Below, one piece after another: positions 18,335 through 27,211 of a DNA stretch of 64,000 nucleotides; within the stretch, counting starts at the first letter, position 1, and each line of letters opens with the position of its first letter. Where the stretch lies: contig NZ_GL890774.1 in NCBI RefSeq assembly GCF_000211415.1, positions 213,153-277,152 on the forward strand, given 5' to 3'. The stretch comes from Enterobacter mori LMG 25706 (GTDB taxonomy: Bacteria > Pseudomonadota > Gammaproteobacteria > Enterobacterales > Enterobacteriaceae). The position numbers and the translations under genes are program-made. Below the pieces are notes generated by a model, which worked only from the letters and a program-made list of their open reading frames with translations, searched no databases and was not told the origin of the DNA.

Positions 18335-18979
18335 CGCTGCAGTTCGTCAAGCGCAGGGGCATCGAGATGCGAAATGTCCCCTGCCATCTCCACTACCCAG
18401 CCCGACGCCAGCCATGCGCTTTCCTGATAATCAATTCGGGAAATGGAGCAGTTGCGCAGACGCAAACGGCGCTCAGCGTAAGCCGGTAACCCCAGAATGG
18501 TGCTTACCAGGCAGCCCAACGCAATCCCGTGACTCACCAGCAGCGGACGGCTTCCCGCCGGGAGCTTCAGGCATTCCGCCAGTGCGGCATGCAAACGCAC
18601 GCTCAGCTCCTGCATGGATTCCCCTTCCGGAATACGGCCATCTTCCGGTACCGTTCCCCAGCGTGCGACGCCAGCCCTCTTCCGTTTCCGTCAGCGTATC
18701 GATATGGCGTTTTTCCAGCACGCCCATATCCAGCTCGCGCAGGCGCGGCTCCAGCATGACATCACAGCCGCAGGCATCTGCGATGATGCGCGCCGTCTGC
18801 TGTGTGCGACCTAAATCGCTGGTAATCACGTGAGTAATGCCCAGCGTTCTGGCGCGTTCCGCCACCTGCCACGCTTGCTGCACACCCTTTTCGGTGAGAG
18901 GACTGTCCGACTGGCCTTGAATACGTCGCTCGGCGTTCCACTGCGTTTCACCGTGGCGAACAAGGTAAACCTGTAACAT
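18331..18979 (-). pseudogene. gpmB: Phosphoglycerate mutase-like GpmB, one-base frameshift
   Basis: The histidine-phosphatase protein starts at 18979 with MLQVYLVRHGETQWNAERR (catalytic RHG motif) and reads in frame to about residue 112 (HIDTLTETEEGWRR...LGNGT). It then shifts frame: the rest, MQELSVRLHAALAEC to SHLDAPALDELQR, continues in the next frame down to 18331. Total length is 649 nt, exactly one more than the 215-codon K-12 gene plus stop. The extra base lies in CCGG at about 18645-18648. Both halves are otherwise well conserved, so this is either a very recent mutation or a sequence error. Family role: broad-specificity phosphatase despite its name. Confidence 0.9.
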
Positions 18980-19028
18980 GTTTTTTTCCGTTATACTGCG
19001 ATGAGTTTTTTTTGAATCGAGCTTAATT

Positions 19029-19544
19029 ATGCACCATGTTGTCTCTGCTACCACTAATCCTGCCAAAATTCAGGCAATTCTAAGGGCATTTGACGAGATC
19101 TTCGGCGCAGGATCCTGCCATATTGAGGCCATCGGCGTCGAGAGTGGCGTTCCTGAACAGCCGTTTGGCAGTGAGGAAACGCGCGCTGGCGCACGAAATC
19201 GCGTGGCAAACGCCAGGGCCGCAGCACCGGATGCTGACTTTTGGGTGGCGATTGAAGCAGGTATCGACGAAGGCGCAACCTTTAGCTGGGTGGTCATCGA
19301 AAGCCGCGAGCAGCGCGGTGAAGCGCGCTCGGCCACCCTGCCGCTGCCGGAAGTCATTCTGGAAAAAGTGCGTGCGGGTGAAGCGCTCGGGCCGGTGATG
19401 TCGCAGTACACCGGCATCGATGAGATTGGCCGTAAAGAAGGAGCGATTGGCGTCTTTACCGCAGGCGCGCTGACGCGTTCTGGCGTTTACCACCAGGCGG
19501 TGATTCTGGCGTTAAGCCCGTTCCATAACGCGATTTATCGGTAA
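19029..19544 (+). CDS. yjjX: Inosine/xanthosine triphosphatase YjjX
   Basis: House-cleaning NTPase of 171 residues that hydrolyses ITP and XTP, keeping deaminated purines out of nucleic acids. The N-terminus [17 protein letters not shown] holds the TxNxxK motif shared with Maf/Ham1-type pyrophosphatases, and [11 protein letters not shown] is the metal-binding segment. Divergent from gpmB (50-bp gap) and convergent with trpR. K-12 position and length. The Shine-Dalgarno sequence is weak (GAG about ten bases upstream). Confidence 0.95.
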   Translation: MHHVVSATTNPAKIQAILRAFDEIFGAGSCHIEAIGVESGVPEQPFGSEETRAGARNRVANARAAAPDADFWVAIEAGIDEGATFSWVVIESREQRGEARSATLPLPEVILEKVRAGEALGPVMSQYTGIDEIGRKEGAIGVFTAGALTRSGVYHQAVILALSPFHNAIYR

Positions 19545-19550
19545 GTTTCC

Positions 19551-19581
19551 AGGCCGGATAAGGTGTAGCCGTCATCCGGCG
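19551..19581. repeat. REP unit overlapping the trpR 3' end
   Basis: AGGCCGGATAAGGTGTAGCC followed by GTCATCCGGCG is a single REP palindrome between the yjjX stop and trpR. The trpR stop codon (19572-19574) lies inside it, so the repeat encodes the last residues of TrpR and also sits where both transcripts end. Confidence 0.85.
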
Positions 19582-19901
19582 TTTTTCAGCAATACCGCTT
19601 CCAGCCACTGGCGCAGCTCAACCGGCGCAGACTTCAGGCTGTTCGAGCCGCGGGTGATCGTTGCAATGCCCGCGCCGAGCTCATTTTTCAGCTCGCGCTG
19701 GCTCATCTCACCGCGCAGCAGCTCCTCAATGATCCGCACGCGCGTGCCCAGCGCCTCACGCTCGTCCGGCGTGAGCATCAGCTGCATGAGGGGTAAGTGC
19801 AAATCCTGCTCGTAAGACTGGCGAAGCAGCTCCACAAAACGAAGCCACTCCTGATGACGTTGTTCGGCCATTGCCGAGGAATACGGGGAATGCTGGGTCA
19901 T
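19572..19901 (-). CDS. trpR: Trp operon repressor TrpR
   Basis: Tryptophan-dependent repressor of 109 residues, acting on trp, aroH, mtr and its own promoter. The helix-turn-helix is in [24 protein letters not shown], and the core [20 protein letters not shown] forms the intertwined dimer. The start at 19901 gives the K-12 N-terminus; a 27-codon extension from 19982 would overlap the operator and slt and is rejected. The C-terminal residues KNAG lie in a REP unit and differ from K-12. Its promoter overlaps the 3' end of slt. Confidence 0.96.
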   Translation of the reverse strand: MTQHSPYSSAMAEQRHQEWLRFVELLRQSYEQDLHLPLMQLMLTPDEREALGTRVRIIEELLRGEMSQRELKNELGAGIATITRGSNSLKSAPVELRQWLEAVLLKNAG

Positions 19902-19916
19902 GTTATGCTGCCTCTT

Positions 19917-19934
19917 GTACTCATTAGCGAGTAC
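19917..19934 (-). promoter_or_regulatory. TrpR operator in the trpR promoter
   Basis: GTACTC-ATTAGC-GAGTAC is an 18-bp inverted repeat with perfect 6-bp arms, 16 bp before the trpR ATG. It fits TrpR operators (GTACTAG-type arms) and the known autoregulation of trpR. Confidence 0.85.
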
Positions 19935-19956
19935 AGCATAACACAACCCGCGCCGA

Positions 19957-21894
19957 TCAGTAACGCCTCTGCCACTCGGCATCGCTCATCAGGGTATCTT
20001 TCTGCCCCATGAAGTAGCGATAGTAGGCGTCATAGGCCAGCACGTTCTTCACGTAGCCGCGCGTTTCCGAGAACGGGATGCTCTCGACAAACGCCACCGC
20101 GTCGATGCGTCCGGCGCTGTTGCCAAGCCAGGTGCGCACGCGTCCCGGCCCCGCGTTATACGCCGCCGAAGAGAAGATGCGGTTATTGCCAAACTGCTGG
20201 TAGACGTACTGCAAATAGCTGGTACCGATGTTGATGTTGGTATCCGGATCCAACAGCTGCGACGGGCTGCTGTAACCGGGGATGTTGAACATCTTCACCG
20301 TGTGCGTCGCGGTGCCGGGCATGATCTGCATCAGGCCGCTGGCGCCCACCGGGGAGCGCACTTTCGGGTTCCAGGCACTCTCCTGACGGGCAATCGCCAT
20401 CGCATAGCTCTGAGGGATATCTTTGCCGCTGGTATAACGATCGAACAGATCCTTATACGCCAGCGGGAAACGCTCTTCGAGATGATCCCACAGCTTGCCG
20501 GCGATCGTCGCCTGCACGCTCAGATCCCACCAGCGATTATCGAACGCGTAGCGGGCAAGCTGGGCTTTCTCGTCGGTGGTGCGGCTGGTGACCAGATTAG
20601 CCCACTCGCTGCGCGCGGTGTTGTCCATATTCCAGTACATCAGCTCGCGCACGCGCGCCATCTCCGGCCCCTGCGTCAGCGCCGGGTTCGCGTTGGCGGG
20701 CGCTTTGTCGATCTTGAGCGTGTACTCCTCGCCCAGCCGCTGCGCCGCCACCATCGGGTAGAATCCGCGCTGTTGCATCAGAGCGTGGAGGATAGCCTTG
20801 GCCTCATCGTCACGGCCACGCTCCAGCAGCAGGTCGGCCTGCCAGTAGCGCCATTCATCTTTCTCTTTAGCATCCATCGGCAGACGCGCAAGCCAGGTAT
20901 TCAGCCCACGACGATCGCCCGTGCCCAGCGCCATTCGCACGCGGCGCTCGACAAGCGAGGTGGAGTTTGAACGCATGATCGCGTCGTCACGCCAGCGCGC
21001 CTGTTCGTCGGTCACATCGGTGCCCATCAGTCGCCACGCCACGATGTCGCGCAATTCCTGCGTTTGTTCTTCATTAAGCTGCTGCGCCTGCACCAGCTGC
21101 GGGATCATCAGCCGCGCGTTTTCCACATCGTCACGCGCCACGCTAGTAAAGGCGACCGCCGCCATTTGTCGCGTGAAATCTGTCGCGCCCGTACTGCGGG
21201 CAAAGGTCAGCACGCTGTTCGGATCGTTTGCCAGCCCAATGACGGCAGACGAAATGGTTTGATAGTCGGACGGCATCTGCCCCGCCAGCGCAGTGACCAG
21301 ACGCGTGTTCCCGGCCTTCATCGCCAGGCGAATGCGTTCAAGATAAGCCAGCGGATCCTGTTTGCCCGATGCGCGCCATGCGCCGAAGAGCGAATCACAG
21401 GCGTTAGGCTGGCTTTTGCCCGTCAGCCAGAGATCTTTGGCACCGACCCAGGCCTCCTCCTGCTGTCCTGTGGCCCATTTGGCGTAGTAGTAATTACACT
21501 GTGCTTCCGTCGTGCCCGGTTTTTCCGGGCTAAACGCCAGCAGCCCGCGCCAGTCTTCACGACGCGCCAGCTCATTCACAAAACGAGACTGGAGATTACG
21601 GGCAGGCGGCAGAGTCGGGTTCGCCTGAATGAAGTTGTTCACGGTGACGGTGGGTTGGTTCATGAGATCGTCGGTTATCTGGCGGTACTCCAGATACGGA
21701 TACAGCGGATAATCCTTTAGCGTCGGCATCAGGGCCTGCACGGTATCCATCTGCTTGTTGTCCCACGCCTGTTTAATCTGGGCGTAGCGGTTACGTTGTT
21801 CATCCAGTGAATCGGCATGCACCGCCTGGCTTACCGCCATTACGCATACGCTGGCAGCCAGCAGACGCCAGACCACCCGTTTGGCTTTTTCCAC
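19957..21894 (-). CDS. slt: Soluble lytic murein transglycosylase Slt70
   Basis: Periplasmic exo-acting lytic transglycosylase of 645 residues that cuts peptidoglycan to 1,6-anhydromuropeptides. Signal peptide ([27 protein letters not shown]), a long alpha-superhelical ring (about 28-450), linker domain, then the lysozyme-like catalytic domain with the catalytic Glu in [19 protein letters not shown] and the [10 protein letters not shown] and AYNAGPGRV motifs. Length equals K-12 Slt. The trpR operator begins beyond its stop. Complete. Confidence 0.97.
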   Translation of the reverse strand: MEKAKRVVWRLLAASVCVMAVSQAVHADSLDEQRNRYAQIKQAWDNKQMDTVQALMPTLKDYPLYPYLEYRQITDDLMNQPTVTVNNFIQANPTLPPARNLQSRFVNELARREDWRGLLAFSPEKPGTTEAQCNYYYAKWATGQQEEAWVGAKDLWLTGKSQPNACDSLFGAWRASGKQDPLAYLERIRLAMKAGNTRLVTALAGQMPSDYQTISSAVIGLANDPNSVLTFARSTGATDFTRQMAAVAFTSVARDDVENARLMIPQLVQAQQLNEEQTQELRDIVAWRLMGTDVTDEQARWRDDAIMRSNSTSLVERRVRMALGTGDRRGLNTWLARLPMDAKEKDEWRYWQADLLLERGRDDEAKAILHALMQQRGFYPMVAAQRLGEEYTLKIDKAPANANPALTQGPEMARVRELMYWNMDNTARSEWANLVTSRTTDEKAQLARYAFDNRWWDLSVQATIAGKLWDHLEERFPLAYKDLFDRYTSGKDIPQSYAMAIARQESAWNPKVRSPVGASGLMQIMPGTATHTVKMFNIPGYSSPSQLLDPDTNINIGTSYLQYVYQQFGNNRIFSSAAYNAGPGRVRTWLGNSAGRIDAVAFVESIPFSETRGYVKNVLAYDAYYRYFMGQKDTLMSDAEWQRRY

Positions 21895-22120
21895 AAGCTC
21901 TTCCTCATTGTTTTTCGTTAGTTGCAGCGTCTTGCCACGTCAATGTTGCATTCACTTATGCTAACCAGGCATCCTGCAACGCGCCACGTTATGGACACTT
22001 TTTTACCTTTCCTGCGCGTTTTAACACTCCCGGCGTTCCTGACTGGGATTAGGGCATGAAAAAGGCTACACTTCGAGGCTGAAATTCCTTCTCATTACGA
22101 TAAAAGAGGCGAAGTCCAAC

Positions 22121-23788
22121 GTGGCTCAATTCGTTTATACCATGCATCGTGTCGGCAAAGTTGTCCCGCCGAAACGTCATATTCTTAAAAATATCTCGCT
22201 GAGCTTCTTCCCGGGTGCAAAAATCGGTGTTCTGGGTCTCAACGGTGCCGGTAAGTCCACCCTGCTGCGCATCATGGCGGGCATCGATACAGACATCGAA
22301 GGTGAAGCCCGTCCGCAGCCTGGCATCAAGATTGGTTACCTGCCGCAGGAACCTCAGTTGAACCCGGAACACACCGTTCGCGAATCCGTTGAAGAAGCGG
22401 TGTCCGAAGTAGTTAACGCGCTGAAAGGTCTGGATGAAGTGTATGCCAAATACGCCGAGCCGGATGCGGACTTCGACAAGCTGGCCGCTCAGCAGGGCAA
22501 GTATGAAGAGATTATCCAGGCGCACGACGGTCACAACCTGAACGTGCAGCTGGAGCGCGCGGCTGATGCCCTGCGTCTGCCGGACTGGGATGCAAAAGTT
22601 GAGAAGCTCTCCGGTGGTGAACGTCGCCGCGTCGCGCTGTGCCGCCTGCTGCTGGAAAAACCAGACATGCTGCTGCTCGACGAACCAACGAACCACCTGG
22701 ATGCAGAATCTGTCGCCTGGCTGGAACGCTTCCTGCACGACTTCGAAGGCACCGTTGTGGCGATCACCCACGACCGTTACTTCCTCGACAACGTCGCGGG
22801 CTGGATCCTGGAGCTGGACCGCGGTGAAGGTATTCCGTGGGAAGGCAACTACTCCTCATGGCTTGAGCAGAAAGATCAGCGTCTGGCGCAAGAAGCTTCT
22901 CAGGAAGCGGCGCGTCGTAAGTCTATCGAGAAAGAGCTGGAGTGGGTGCGTCAGGGCGCGAAAGGCCGTCAGTCTAAGGGCAAAGCCCGTCTGGCACGCT
23001 TCGAAGAGCTGAACAACACCGAATACCAGAAACGTAACGAAACCAACGAACTGTTTATTCCACCTGGAGCACGTCTGGGGGATAAAGTGGTTGAAGTCAG
23101 CAATCTGCGTAAGTCTTACGGCGACCGCCTGCTGATTGACGACCTGAGCTTCTCCGTACCGAAAGGCGCTATCGTCGGGATCATCGGTCCGAACGGCGCG
23201 GGTAAATCAACCCTGTTCCGCATGATGTCCGGTCAGGAACAGCCTGACAGCGGCTCTATCACTCTGGGTGAAACCGTGAAGCTGGCCTCCGTTGATCAGT
23301 TCCGTGCCGCAATGGACAACAGCAAAACCGTGTGGGAAGAAGTCTCCGGCGGTCTGGATATCATGCGTATCGGCAACACCGAGATGCCAAGCCGCGCCTA
23401 CGTTGGCCGCTTTAACTTCAAAGGCACCGACCAGGGCAAACGCGTAGGCGAGCTGTCCGGCGGTGAGCGCGGTCGTCTGCACCTGGCGAAGCTGCTGCAG
23501 GTGGGCGGTAACGTACTGCTGCTCGATGAACCAACCAACGACCTGGACATCGAAACCCTGCGCGCGCTGGAAAACGCACTGCTGGAGTTCCCGGGCTGCG
23601 CGATGGTTATCTCGCACGACCGCTGGTTCCTGGACCGTATCGCGACCCACATTCTGGACTACCAGGATGAAGGTAAAGTCGAGTTCTTCGAAGGTAACTT
23701 CACCGAATACGAAGAGTATAAGAAACGCACGCTGGGCGCCGATGCGCTGGAGCCGAAGCGTATTAAGTACAAGCGTATTTCGAAATAA
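22121..23788 (+). CDS. ettA: Energy-dependent translational throttle protein EttA
   Basis: ABC-F ATPase of 555 residues that binds the ribosomal E site and gates entry into elongation according to ATP/ADP ratio. GTG start with RGAGG-type pairing upstream (AAAAGAGGCGAAG). Two ABC domains: Walker A GLNGAGKST near residue 40 and GPNGAGKST near residue 355; signatures LSGGERRR and LSGGERGR; Walker B LLLLDEPTNHLD and VLLLDEPTNDLD. The linker with RQGAKGRQSKGKARLARF is the P-site tRNA-interaction motif. Monocistronic and closed by a strong terminator. Confidence 0.98.
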   Translation: MAQFVYTMHRVGKVVPPKRHILKNISLSFFPGAKIGVLGLNGAGKSTLLRIMAGIDTDIEGEARPQPGIKIGYLPQEPQLNPEHTVRESVEEAVSEVVNALKGLDEVYAKYAEPDADFDKLAAQQGKYEEIIQAHDGHNLNVQLERAADALRLPDWDAKVEKLSGGERRRVALCRLLLEKPDMLLLDEPTNHLDAESVAWLERFLHDFEGTVVAITHDRYFLDNVAGWILELDRGEGIPWEGNYSSWLEQKDQRLAQEASQEAARRKSIEKELEWVRQGAKGRQSKGKARLARFEELNNTEYQKRNETNELFIPPGARLGDKVVEVSNLRKSYGDRLLIDDLSFSVPKGAIVGIIGPNGAGKSTLFRMMSGQEQPDSGSITLGETVKLASVDQFRAAMDNSKTVWEEVSGGLDIMRIGNTEMPSRAYVGRFNFKGTDQGKRVGELSGGERGRLHLAKLLQVGGNVLLLDEPTNDLDIETLRALENALLEFPGCAMVISHDRWFLDRIATHILDYQDEGKVEFFEGNFTEYEEYKKRTLGADALEPKRIKYKRISK

Positions 23789-23792
23789 AAGC

Positions 23793-23820
23793 AAAACGGC
23801 AACTTCGGTTGCCGTTTTTT
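23793..23820 (+). terminator. ettA terminator
   Basis: AAAACGGCAAC pairs with GTTGCCGTTTT across a TTCG tetraloop, followed by T-rich sequence. Confidence 0.92.
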
Positions 23821-23827
23821 ATGTTTG

Positions 23828-23866
23828 TTCCCTCTCCGCGTGGGAGAGGGGCAGGGTGAGGGCATC
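23828..23866 (+). repeat. GC-rich hairpin repeat, copy A (forward)
   Basis: CCCTCTCCGCGTGGGAGAGG followed by GGCAGGGTGAGGGCATC. One of five copies in the window of an element with a CCCTCTCCC/GGGAGAGGG stem and a GGGTGAGGG arm. Lies between convergent ettA and the LysR gene. Faces copy B across the LysR/oxidoreductase pair. Confidence 0.85.
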
Positions 23867-23879
23867 AGGCCCCACAAAA

Positions 23880-24779
23880 TCACCCGCCCACGTAATACCG
23901 CTTCACCTCATCGAACTGCATCGCAAACTCGATATAGCTCATCAGCGCAGGTGAATTCAGCTTGCGGCTTGGATACGCCAGCCACAGATCGTTACCTTCA
24001 ACATTCCACTCCGGCAGCACCTTCACCAGTGCACCCTTATCGATCTTATCCTCCAGCAGAAATGCGGGTAACAGCGTGATCCCCGCGCCGGCAATCGCAC
24101 ATTCGCGGGCATACACCAGATTATCGGTCATGTGCGCGTTATCAGGCAGGTAGCGGTAATCTTCGCTCTCGCTTCGCAGAAGCCACTCTGACCACGCCCG
24201 GTGCGTAATGCAGCGGTGCTCCACCAGCTGACGGGGATGAATTAACGGCTCCCGACGCGCCAGATAGTCCGGCGAAGCCAGCATATAACGCGGGCAGTGC
24301 CCGATCATTCGGCCAATCAGGGAGGAGTCCTGCGGTTTGCCGGTACGCAGCGCCACGTCAAAACCGGATTCGACCAGATCCACAACGTCGTCAGAGATCG
24401 ACACGTCCAGCGACACGTCAGGATAGCGAAGCTGGAACTCGGCATTCATATGCGCCAGCAGCGTCGCGCCAATCCCCGCCGGACAGGTGATCCGCAGCCG
24501 CCCGCTCGGGTTTTCGCGCAGCCGCTGAATGGCGTACTCCGCCCGCTCGCTGGCCGCCAGCATCTCACGGCAGTGCACCAGATAGTGCTCGCCCGCAAAC
24601 GTGAGGCTGATCCTGCGCGTAGTGCGGTTGAGCAGGCGGATCCCCACCTGCTGTTCCAGCTGACTAATCCGCTGGCTAACGCTGGATTTTGGCAGTTCCG
24701 CTTTCTGAGCGGCAGCCGTAAAGCTGCCCATCTCCGCTACCAGCGCGAACAGCGCCATGTCCTGCAGCTGTTTAAACAT
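23880..24779 (-). CDS. LysR-family transcriptional regulator
   Basis: A 299-residue LysR-type regulator: N-terminal helix-turn-helix (about residues 5-65, MGSFTAAAQKAELPKSSVSQRISQLE) and a C-terminal periplasmic-binding-protein-like effector domain (about 90-295). It belongs to the CrgA/DsdC-like branch common next to oxidoreductases. Divergent from the adjacent oxidoreductase gene by 108 bp, so it probably controls it and itself from the shared promoter region. The inducer is unknown. The pair is absent from this place in K-12 as I remember it. Confidence 0.9.
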   Translation of the reverse strand: MFKQLQDMALFALVAEMGSFTAAAQKAELPKSSVSQRISQLEQQVGIRLLNRTTRRISLTFAGEHYLVHCREMLAASERAEYAIQRLRENPSGRLRITCPAGIGATLLAHMNAEFQLRYPDVSLDVSISDDVVDLVESGFDVALRTGKPQDSSLIGRMIGHCPRYMLASPDYLARREPLIHPRQLVEHRCITHRAWSEWLLRSESEDYRYLPDNAHMTDNLVYARECAIAGAGITLLPAFLLEDKIDKGALVKVLPEWNVEGNDLWLAYPSRKLNSPALMSYIEFAMQFDEVKRYYVGG

Positions 24780-24887
24780 GATTGTTCATCCTGTACGAAC
24801 GCTGAGTTCTTGATTGTCCATCTTATCATGCAGCTGACCACTTAATAGACTAGCCTCAACAAAACGCATTCCATTGAGGAGCACACC

Positions 24888-25889
24888 ATGTCTGTTAAAG
24901 CCATTGCCGTTAACCCAGCGAACCCTGCTGTTTTTATTGAAATAACCCCGCCGATGCCGCAGCCCGGCGAGCACGATCTGCTGGTGGAGGTGAAAGCCGT
25001 CTCCGTTAACCCGGTCGATACCAAAGTCCACGCGAGTATTGCCAAAAACGGGCTGAACGAGCCGCGCGTGCTCGGCTGGGATGCCAGCGGGATCGTCAAA
25101 GCCGTGGGGGCTGGCGTGACCGGATTCAAACCGGGAGATCAAGTGTGGTACGCGGGCGACATCACCCGCCCGGGCAGCAATACCACGCATCAGCTGATCG
25201 ATGCGCGTATTGTCGGGCACAAACCTGCGAGCCTCGGCTGGGCGGCTGCCGCTGCACTGCCCTTGACCGCGCTCACCGCGTGGGAAGGCCTGTTTGAACG
25301 GCTGAACATTCAGGATGCAGGGGCGGACAAAACGCTGCTGATCATTGGCGGCGCAGGCGGCGTGGGATCGCTGGCGATCCCCTTTGCGAAACACAACAGC
25401 AAGGTGAAAATCATCGCAACCGCTTCGCGAGAAGATTCTGCCCAGTGGTGCCGCGACCGCGGTGCAGACGTGGTGGTGAACTACCGCGATCTGAAAGGTG
25501 AGCTGGCGAAAGAGGGGCTGACCTTCGTGGATTACATTTTCATCCTCAACGACACCGACGGGCACTGGGATGCGGTCAGCGAACTGATTGCGCCACAAGG
25601 GCATATCTGCTCCATCGTTGAGAATGAACGTCCGCTGGATCAGGACAAGCTGAAGTCCAAATCCGCCGCCCTGCACTGGGAATTTATGTATACCCGCAGC
25701 ATGTATCAGACGGCGGATATGGCGCGTCAGGGTGAGATCCTCAATGAGGTGGCGAAGCTGGTGGATAACGGCGTGGTGGAAAGTTCGTTGAGTGAAACGC
25801 TGCACGGGCTGAGCGTGGAAAGCATTACCGAGGCGCACCGCAAAGTGCTGGAGGGACATATGCGTGGGAAAGTGGTGGTTGAGTTCTGA
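24888..25889 (+). CDS. Zinc-type alcohol dehydrogenase-like / quinone oxidoreductase
   Basis: MDR-superfamily NAD(P)H oxidoreductase of 333 residues. N-terminal GroES-like domain (KAIAVNPANPAVFIEITPP, then LGWDASGIVKAVGAGVTGFKPGDQVWYAG) and a Rossmann domain with the nucleotide loop IIGGAGGVGSLAIPFA near residue 155. It lacks the cysteine set for catalytic or structural zinc, so it is probably a zinc-free quinone/enone reductase despite the family name. ATG with GAGGAG nine bases upstream. Divergent from the LysR gene, its likely regulator. Natural substrate unknown. Confidence 0.88.
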   Translation: MSVKAIAVNPANPAVFIEITPPMPQPGEHDLLVEVKAVSVNPVDTKVHASIAKNGLNEPRVLGWDASGIVKAVGAGVTGFKPGDQVWYAGDITRPGSNTTHQLIDARIVGHKPASLGWAAAAALPLTALTAWEGLFERLNIQDAGADKTLLIIGGAGGVGSLAIPFAKHNSKVKIIATASREDSAQWCRDRGADVVVNYRDLKGELAKEGLTFVDYIFILNDTDGHWDAVSELIAPQGHICSIVENERPLDQDKLKSKSAALHWEFMYTRSMYQTADMARQGEILNEVAKLVDNGVVESSLSETLHGLSVESITEAHRKVLEGHMRGKVVVEF

Positions 25890-25896
25890 GCGGTTT

Positions 25897-25934
25897 GATG
25901 CCCTCACCCCGGCCCTCTCCCACCGGGAGAGGGA
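25897..25934 (-). repeat. GC-rich hairpin repeat, copy B (reverse)
   Basis: GATGCCCTCACCCCGGCCCT followed by CTCCCACCGGGAGAGGGAG. Same element as copy A in inverse orientation; lies between the convergent oxidoreductase and nadR genes. Confidence 0.88.
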
Positions 25935-25943
25935 GGTTAACGC

Positions 25944-27176
25944 TTACCCCTGCTCCCCCATCATCTCCTTCACCAGCTCGACGCAGCGCAGGAAACGGGA
26001 GTCGTAGTCCGACTCTTCCACATGCACAAACTCAACGTTATTTTCGTTGAGCATCTCCACCAGCATGGACTGGAATTCCCGCCTGTCCACGGAGCTGCCG
26101 AGGCTGCGCATGCCATCAGCGACCCACGGAGTATTGTTTTCCAGCAGGATCACCAGGTCAAAGCGATACTCGTCAATCAGCGCCTGCACGAACGGGTGCT
26201 CACGCCCTTCATACTTTTTACAGAACGCCTGCGTGGTGACGAAATCGGTATCGATAAACGCCACTTTATTGGCATATTTCACGGCAAAATCAATGTACTG
26301 GGCATGTCCGAGCGCAATTTTGTCGTAGTCGGAATACTGCAGTGCCATCTCGTCGCCACCGAGGTGCGAGAAGACATAATCGCGGCCGTACTCCCACGCG
26401 CTGGTGGTGTTGAAGATGTTCGCCAGCTTATTGACCAGCGTTGATTTGCCGCTCGACTCGCCGCCCAGAATCGCCACCGTACGCACAAAGAACGGCTTAA
26501 CTTCGGTCGGAATATAATCCCAGTAGCGGAACGGGTTTTCGCGGATCTGCGCCCCGCTGATGTTCATAAAGGTGCGTTTCGGATCGATCAGCACCGTCTC
26601 GATGCCCAGATGCTCGCGGAACTGAGGCGCATCGGACTCTTCAGAGGTGTAGATCCAGTTCGGCGCAATCCCCTTGTCTTCCATAAAGGTTTTTACACCG
26701 TTGCTCCACACGTCCCAGCCGTGCGGATACGGCTCCATGCCCTCTTCGTTAAAGGCATGAATACGAATGTTTTTCTGATACTTAAAGGTCTGAAGCAGCC
26801 AGCGCAGGCGGTCTGACACAGTGGGCTGCTGCGACATGGCGCTGTCTTCGAACAGCTGACGGTCGCGGGTTTCATCGTAGCCCATGATGATGTGCAGCTC
26901 GTCCACCTGGCTACAGGCGCGCTGGATCAGATAGATATGCCCGGTATGCAGCGGGTAAAACTTGCCGAACACCACACCGATGTTCTTTTGCATACGCGGG
27001 AATTCCAGCCCCAGAAAGCGGTGCAGTGCTTCGAGCTTCTGCGCGCTGGGGCTTTTGATTTTGGCGTTCAGCAGCTGGCTCAGGTAGCCTTTGGTCATGC
27101 CGCTGGCGTCCGCCACCTGCTGCAGCGTGCAGCCCTTCTGGCGGATTGCGGTCTTGATGTAGTCAAATGATGACAT
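25944..27176 (-). CDS. nadR: Trifunctional NAD regulator NadR
   Basis: 410-residue protein with three roles: repressor of NAD synthesis genes, NMN adenylyltransferase and ribosylnicotinamide kinase. Order: helix-turn-helix (about 5-55, GCTLQQVADASGMTKGYLSQLL), nucleotidyltransferase domain beginning VVFGKFYPLHTGHIYLI (HxGH motif), then a kinase domain with Walker A LGGESSGKSTL near residue 237. Length as in K-12. Last gene of serB-radA-nadR, 35 bp after radA. Cytoplasmic, with some membrane association reported for the uptake function. Confidence 0.97.
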   Translation of the reverse strand: MSSFDYIKTAIRQKGCTLQQVADASGMTKGYLSQLLNAKIKSPSAQKLEALHRFLGLEFPRMQKNIGVVFGKFYPLHTGHIYLIQRACSQVDELHIIMGYDETRDRQLFEDSAMSQQPTVSDRLRWLLQTFKYQKNIRIHAFNEEGMEPYPHGWDVWSNGVKTFMEDKGIAPNWIYTSEESDAPQFREHLGIETVLIDPKRTFMNISGAQIRENPFRYWDYIPTEVKPFFVRTVAILGGESSGKSTLVNKLANIFNTTSAWEYGRDYVFSHLGGDEMALQYSDYDKIALGHAQYIDFAVKYANKVAFIDTDFVTTQAFCKKYEGREHPFVQALIDEYRFDLVILLENNTPWVADGMRSLGSSVDRREFQSMLVEMLNENNVEFVHVEESDYDSRFLRCVELVKEMMGEQG

Positions 27177-27211
27177 AAATTACGGTGCCTCCTGCAAAAT
27201 CGAATACGTAA

